From the NCBI GenBank assembly GCA_013180625.2, contig SNVD02011469.1, positions 248,001-312,000 on the forward strand: a stretch of DNA of 64,000 nucleotides, given 5' to 3'. Position 1 is the first letter of the stretch; the number at the start of each line of letters is the position of its first letter. The DNA is from Boswellia sacra (lineage: Eukaryota; Streptophyta; Magnoliopsida; Sapindales; Burseraceae). The notes under the pieces are model-generated. The model was not told the origin of the DNA. It did no database searches and was given only the letters and a program-made list of their open reading frames with translations. The translations under genes were made by a program, and so were the position numbers. This document shows positions 60,167 to 64,000 of this stretch, in pieces.

Positions 60167-61160
60167 GTAAGTAGCTAGACCCTTCTGAGGACACAATAGA
60201 TGTTAACTTTTAATGAAATGTGTTTAATAATTGTGCTTGTGAATATATGTGAAATGTGTTGATGAAATGTGGATGGGGCCATGAATACATGGACCTTGAT
60301 ATGGGATATGATTTGATTGGGGTTTATAGTGATTTATGAAATGTGTGATTTCACACATTTTGATGTGTATGTGATTGACATGTTGGTGTAATTTCTATGT
60401 GTGTAAGATATAGAAATGTGAATATGCCCTCATATATGTGAATTTGTTGTGATATGGCTTGAATAATATTGCCAATGAACCGATGTGTGTATATGAAGAA
60501 TGAAATACATGCCAAACGTTCTAGGATACTAATTCCTCATGTGGATGGCATGACAAATGAATGTCTATGAAATACCATGTGTATTAGAGTTCCATGAATA
60601 TGTATGAGTGGAAAATGAATGAGACTAGTTTGTGCAACGATATATTTGAAACATACATCAAAGAGTAATTAGAGGTGTTGGCACGAATAAAGATGTCATT
60701 GGGGTTCTATGTGTGTAGAAACGATGCCAATGTGTGGATTGTGCACATCCATAACCATATATGAGATATGTAGGCTTATTGTATTTGTGAATGTATATGT
60801 GATTAATGAGAAGCCTATGTAGAACCTCAATTATGAAAGTGAACTGCAACACTATGATGTGCGAAGGCAAGCATCATTGTGTGATGTGTTATGAATTTGA
60901 AAATTACATGCCAAGCCCATGGAAATATATTGAATGTCGAATGTGAAATGTGATACTATTAAATGCTAGCATTATGGTAAATGAATTGTGATAAGTTGTG
61001 ATTGTGTTAGAAGCTTGACATAGAGCTTCATTTATGTGACTGAAATGTGATATGTGGTATGTGAGTGAAAGCTTCATATAGAGCTTCACTTATGTGACTT
61101 ATTGTGAAAACTGAAATGTGAGTGGCATGCCACAACTTATGATATTTGGCTCTCATAGCT

Positions 61161-61560
61161 TGAGGGGAGGTCTGGACCATGTGTTTCCCTACATGGGATT
61201 CGGTAGCATAGGCCCGGTATCACCCGGATTGTCAAACTAGCCTCGAGCTATTTCAAGTGTAGGCATCTAAATGTATCCGTATTGTTACGTACTCCCATGG
61301 CTTGAGGGGAGGTATGGACCATGTGTTTCTCTAGACGAGATTCGGTAGCATGGGCCCGGTATCACCCGGATTGTCAGACTAGCCTTGAGCTATTTCATGG
61401 GTAGGCCTCTGAATGTATCTGTACTGTTCCGTATCCCCATGGCTTGAGGAGAGGTCTGAACCATGTGTTTCTTTAGACGAGATTCGGTAGCATAGGTCCG
61501 GTATCACCCGGATTGTCAGACTAGCCTTGAGCTGATTCATGGGTAGGCCTACATATGGGA
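61161..61560 (+). repeat. Three tandem 142-bp units in copy 3
   Basis: Units start at 61161, 61303 and 61445 (TGAGGGGAGGT…GATTCGGTAGCAT…GGTATCACCCGGATTGTC). Copies 1, 2, 4 and 5 each have this module once, so it was amplified in copy 3 only. Confidence 0.93.
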
Positions 61561-62511
61561 ACTGACTGTGAAATGAAAAGTCCTACCTTGATTAGAGAGC
61601 ACTGTTCCTAAGTATCTGTGACTGTACTGTGGAAGCTTCCGAAATTATGTGAAATGGATATCCATAGGAACAATGTAGCTAGCTTGTGGAAACTCGTGTG
61701 TGAATGATTTATGTGTTTATGGGAGCATATGAGGATGTGTTAGACTTGTGAAAAGTTTATTTATAAATGAGACATGTATATAAATGGGCATTTGTATAGA
61801 TATATGTGATGAGCTTTGACATAGAAAAGCCATGTTTGATCACCCATAGACAAGTATTTATAGAATTAGAAATGTGATAGGATAAGTGAGTAATTGGTCT
61901 AGGAAATTGGCCAATGATGCAAGGTTGGTGCATGAGCACCATTAAATGGTGCATGAGCACATCTTTAACCGACATAAAGTGGTATAGACAGAGAATGGCA
62001 TCGCTGTGCCATACTTTCCGCGTTGGAGCGCCAATTGCACCGACTCAAGTAAGAGAGAACAGAGAGTTGGCACATGCGTGCCTCTCCCTTGGGGCAGGAG
62101 CACGGAATTGAAATTTGCAACGAATTGGAAATCAGAAACTTGGCACCACCATGCCAGTTCCCTTGCGCAGAGGCGCGATCCTTGAAAAGTGAAATCAATT
62201 TTCTGACTTTCTTAGTAGAGCACTAGTGGCTTATATACCAAGAAATAAATAGTAATTGGTGATTTATGGAATAAGTGTTTAATAGTGGTCATATTCTGAA
62301 ATGGTTATCGCCATTAATTGTTTTATTGTGAGTTTTACGCCAATTTCATAATTCTAGCTGCTTACCGAGTTTCATACTCACTAGTCTGTTGTGTACCTCA
62401 GGTATTCAATCAATTAAAGATTAAGAGAGGATTTCGACATAGCGACGACTGTGTTCCCTTGGTAAGCTCTTTTTCGCTGCAATATTACTACATTGGGTGC
62501 GGGTTGTGACA

Positions 62512-63401
62512 GTAGATGTTGAAGTAAACAGGACTAGAAAACTCAAAATGTGCCTAAATTGAGGTATCTGGACCGACCCTTTCACTCCTAGGTTCTTATC
62601 CGTATACACTATATCCAGCACAGGACCCATAACTGGAGAAAACATTGAGTTCTCTATCAAAAAAACTAAGAACTCAACGCTACCACCCATCCTCAATGCT
62701 TTTGAGATATATCGACTAAAGGAATATTGGCTAGTTTTTGCTTTATTTCTTTCAATCGAAGGTTTAGATTCTGTCCCCATGATTTTGATTATAACTTTCC
62801 ATGTATTCAAAACTATTAGTTGATGCTATAGTGAATATCAAGTCAAAATATGGAGTGAAAAGAAATTGGCGAGGAGATCCATGCGCTCCTAAAGATCACT
62901 TTTGGCAAGGTCTTAATTGCAGCTATGATGATACCCCTAGGATCATATCCCTGTAAGTTTACACCTTTAAACAATTGCATACCCTACCATCATAAACTTC
63001 ATTAGCACGATGCTATAGCTACAAAATTGTTGGTCATGCATGCAGGAACTTATCATCAAGTGGAATAGTCGGCGAGATATCTTCTTACTTATGCAATCTT
63101 AAATTCATACAAACTCTGTAAGAATCTCAACTGAGACCTATTCATGATGGGAATCAAGTTATAAGCTTCATATTTTCAATCACCATTTCAGGGACTTATC
63201 AAACAACAGTTTGATTGGACCAATGGCTGATTTTCTAACACAACTACAATTGTTGGTCGTCCTGTAAGTTAATCAGTATTATTATAATGATACATGAGAG
63301 GTTTCATAGTGGAAAAACAAAGGATCATCTTTACTATTCTCTTGCAGAAACTTGAGAGCAAATAAACTTGAAGGTTCAATACTAGTCGCACTCATGCAAA
63401 G
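62512..63401 (+). pseudogene. Malectin-like LRR receptor kinase, unit E, partial
   Basis: Starts in the middle of exon 3 right after the transposon (FLSVYTISSTGPITGENIEF, then [19 protein letters not shown]). The end of exon 3 and its donor are removed by a deletion of about 80 nt near 62740. Exon 4, 62820-62952 (DPCAPKDHFWQGLNC), exon 5, 63046-63117, and exon 6, 63192-63263, have good splice sites. Exon 7 starts at 63348 and is cut by another transposon at 63402. A TGA in the exon 3 part also breaks the frame. The rest of the gene lies beyond the window. Confidence 0.9.
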
Positions 63402-63477
63402 TGTGACACTCAAAATTTTTTTAAGTAAGTTTAACTTACAATTATATTGTAAAATGTGTATTACTAGCATTATGAAT

Positions 63478-63517
<40 letters not shown>

Positions 63518-64000
63518 GAGTGAGATGCAATTAAATGAGATGGAGGGGCTAATTTACAACTTGAAAACTTAAAGGGTTAGGCTGAAATTTTGCATATTTG
63601 GATAAGTATAAAAGAGAGAATTCTAGAGAAATGTATTCATTTTGATCCTATCCCTGCAACTAGCCCTCATCTCTTTCTCCTCCATTGTTGCCAACAAATT
63701 AAGCAAGAGGATGAAATCTAGAGACAAACTAGAGGTAAAAATCAACTTCTCCTTCCATTTCCTTGCATGGTTCCATTATTTTTACAGGAAATTAATGTGA
63801 TATGTTATAAATTTTGGAATAATTGTGTTATGTGTGTTCTGAAATTTGTGTGAAAACATGATATTATATGTGTTATAGTATATTGAAGGAGAAGGGATGA
63901 TGTTTGGGAAGTTAGGAGATATGATTGAGTGAAATTCCTGCAGAGCCTCTTTGCTGAACATGGGTTAGTCCAAAAATTCTTATAAATTCCATCGCTGTTT
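63402..64000 (+). mobile_element. TG...CA element, copy 6 (5' part, runs off the window)
   Basis: Starts TGTGACACTCAAAATTTT in exon 7 of unit E. It shows the family's order: TTAAGTAAGTTTAACTTACA, a TATA tract after a (GT)n run, a CT-rich leader and a donor-like CTAGAG/GTAAAAATC (about 63733). Diverged from copies 1-3. The right end and TSD are not in the window. Confidence 0.8.
63480..63511. repeat. (GT)n microsatellite
   Basis: About 15 GT units just before the TATA tract of copy 6. Confidence 0.95.

Larger units (their letters stand above)
58714..62511 (+). mobile_element. 3.8-kb TG...CA element, copy 3, at the unit D/E junction
   Basis: It runs from TGTGACACTCTAAATTTT to TGCGGGTTGTGACA. 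The flanking pentamers differ (GTTAT before, GTAGA after), unlike the other complete copies, which have TSDs. It aligns with the reverse complement of copies 1 and 2. A TATA tract (about 58788-58806) is followed by a leader with ATG at 58996 and a donor-like CCAAAAG/GTAAAG at 59035. The 117-nt block lies at 60050-60166, a 142-bp repeat array at 61161-61560, and an acceptor-like GTACCTCAG/GT near 62402. It contains no transposition protein. Confidence 0.88.

Noticed and set aside
63352..63534. Small plus-strand gene at the window end
   Set aside because: It is exon 7 of unit E read into the transposon and its (GT)n run.

Overview
The window looks like nuclear DNA of a eudicot plant. It is AT-rich, its genes carry short GT-AG introns, and it holds a tandem cluster of LRR-I type receptor kinases (malectin-like domain, LRRs, transmembrane segment, Ser/Thr kinase) embedded in plant transposons: a Mutator-like element, a CACTA element, a plant LINE, a tRNA-SINE and TG...CA elements with 5-bp target-site duplications (TSDs). 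The species cannot be named from sequence alone. No rRNA, functional tRNA, CRISPR or organellar segment was seen.

The backbone is a repeated unit: 5' flank, 13-exon receptor kinase, 3' flank. All units lie on the + strand. Unit A supplies only its last exon (151-568). The next unit keeps its 5' flank (about 10600-10790) and a kinase tail (16486-16700), but its body is replaced by an intron-containing, decayed BUD32/TP53RK (KEOPS kinase) gene. Unit B (19382-23665) is the only intact gene; its 13 exons sum to 2634 nt, an 877-aa protein. Unit C (37168-50345) is dead, split by a CACTA element, an LTR-like element and a 2.8-kb repeat. Unit D (52688-58713) is dead and loses its last two exons where a transposon joins it directly to the middle of unit E (62512-63401), which runs off the window.

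From 3724 to 10051 lies a Mutator-like element (9-bp TSD, inverted repeats near 1 kb). It carries a broken transposase fused to a Ulp1-type protease, a nested inverted-repeat element with a captured ribosomal protein eS6 segment, and a 505-bp near-perfect palindrome. From 25012 to 30665 is a 5.65-kb TG...CA-like element holding a second palindrome, an ORF1-only LINE, a 281-bp relative of the palindromes and a probable TRIM. The CACTA element (38469-42940) carries exon-intron pieces of two unrelated host genes: an F-box/LRR gene and the nucleoporin NUP155.

Two transposon groups are the best candidates for something undescribed. One is a set of 2.7-3.8 kb elements (six copies plus the 5.65-kb relative). 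They have TGT[C/G]ACA ends and 5-bp TSDs, no transposition protein, and a conserved arrangement of TATA box, exon-like blocks and splice sites, including a 117-nt block kept open with GT/AG borders in three copies. The other is a set of short TGTNACA elements (281, 397 and 505 bp), two of which are whole-element palindromes, all with exact 5-bp TSDs. Most accessory genes here are fragments; unit B is the only plausible functional protein-coding gene.
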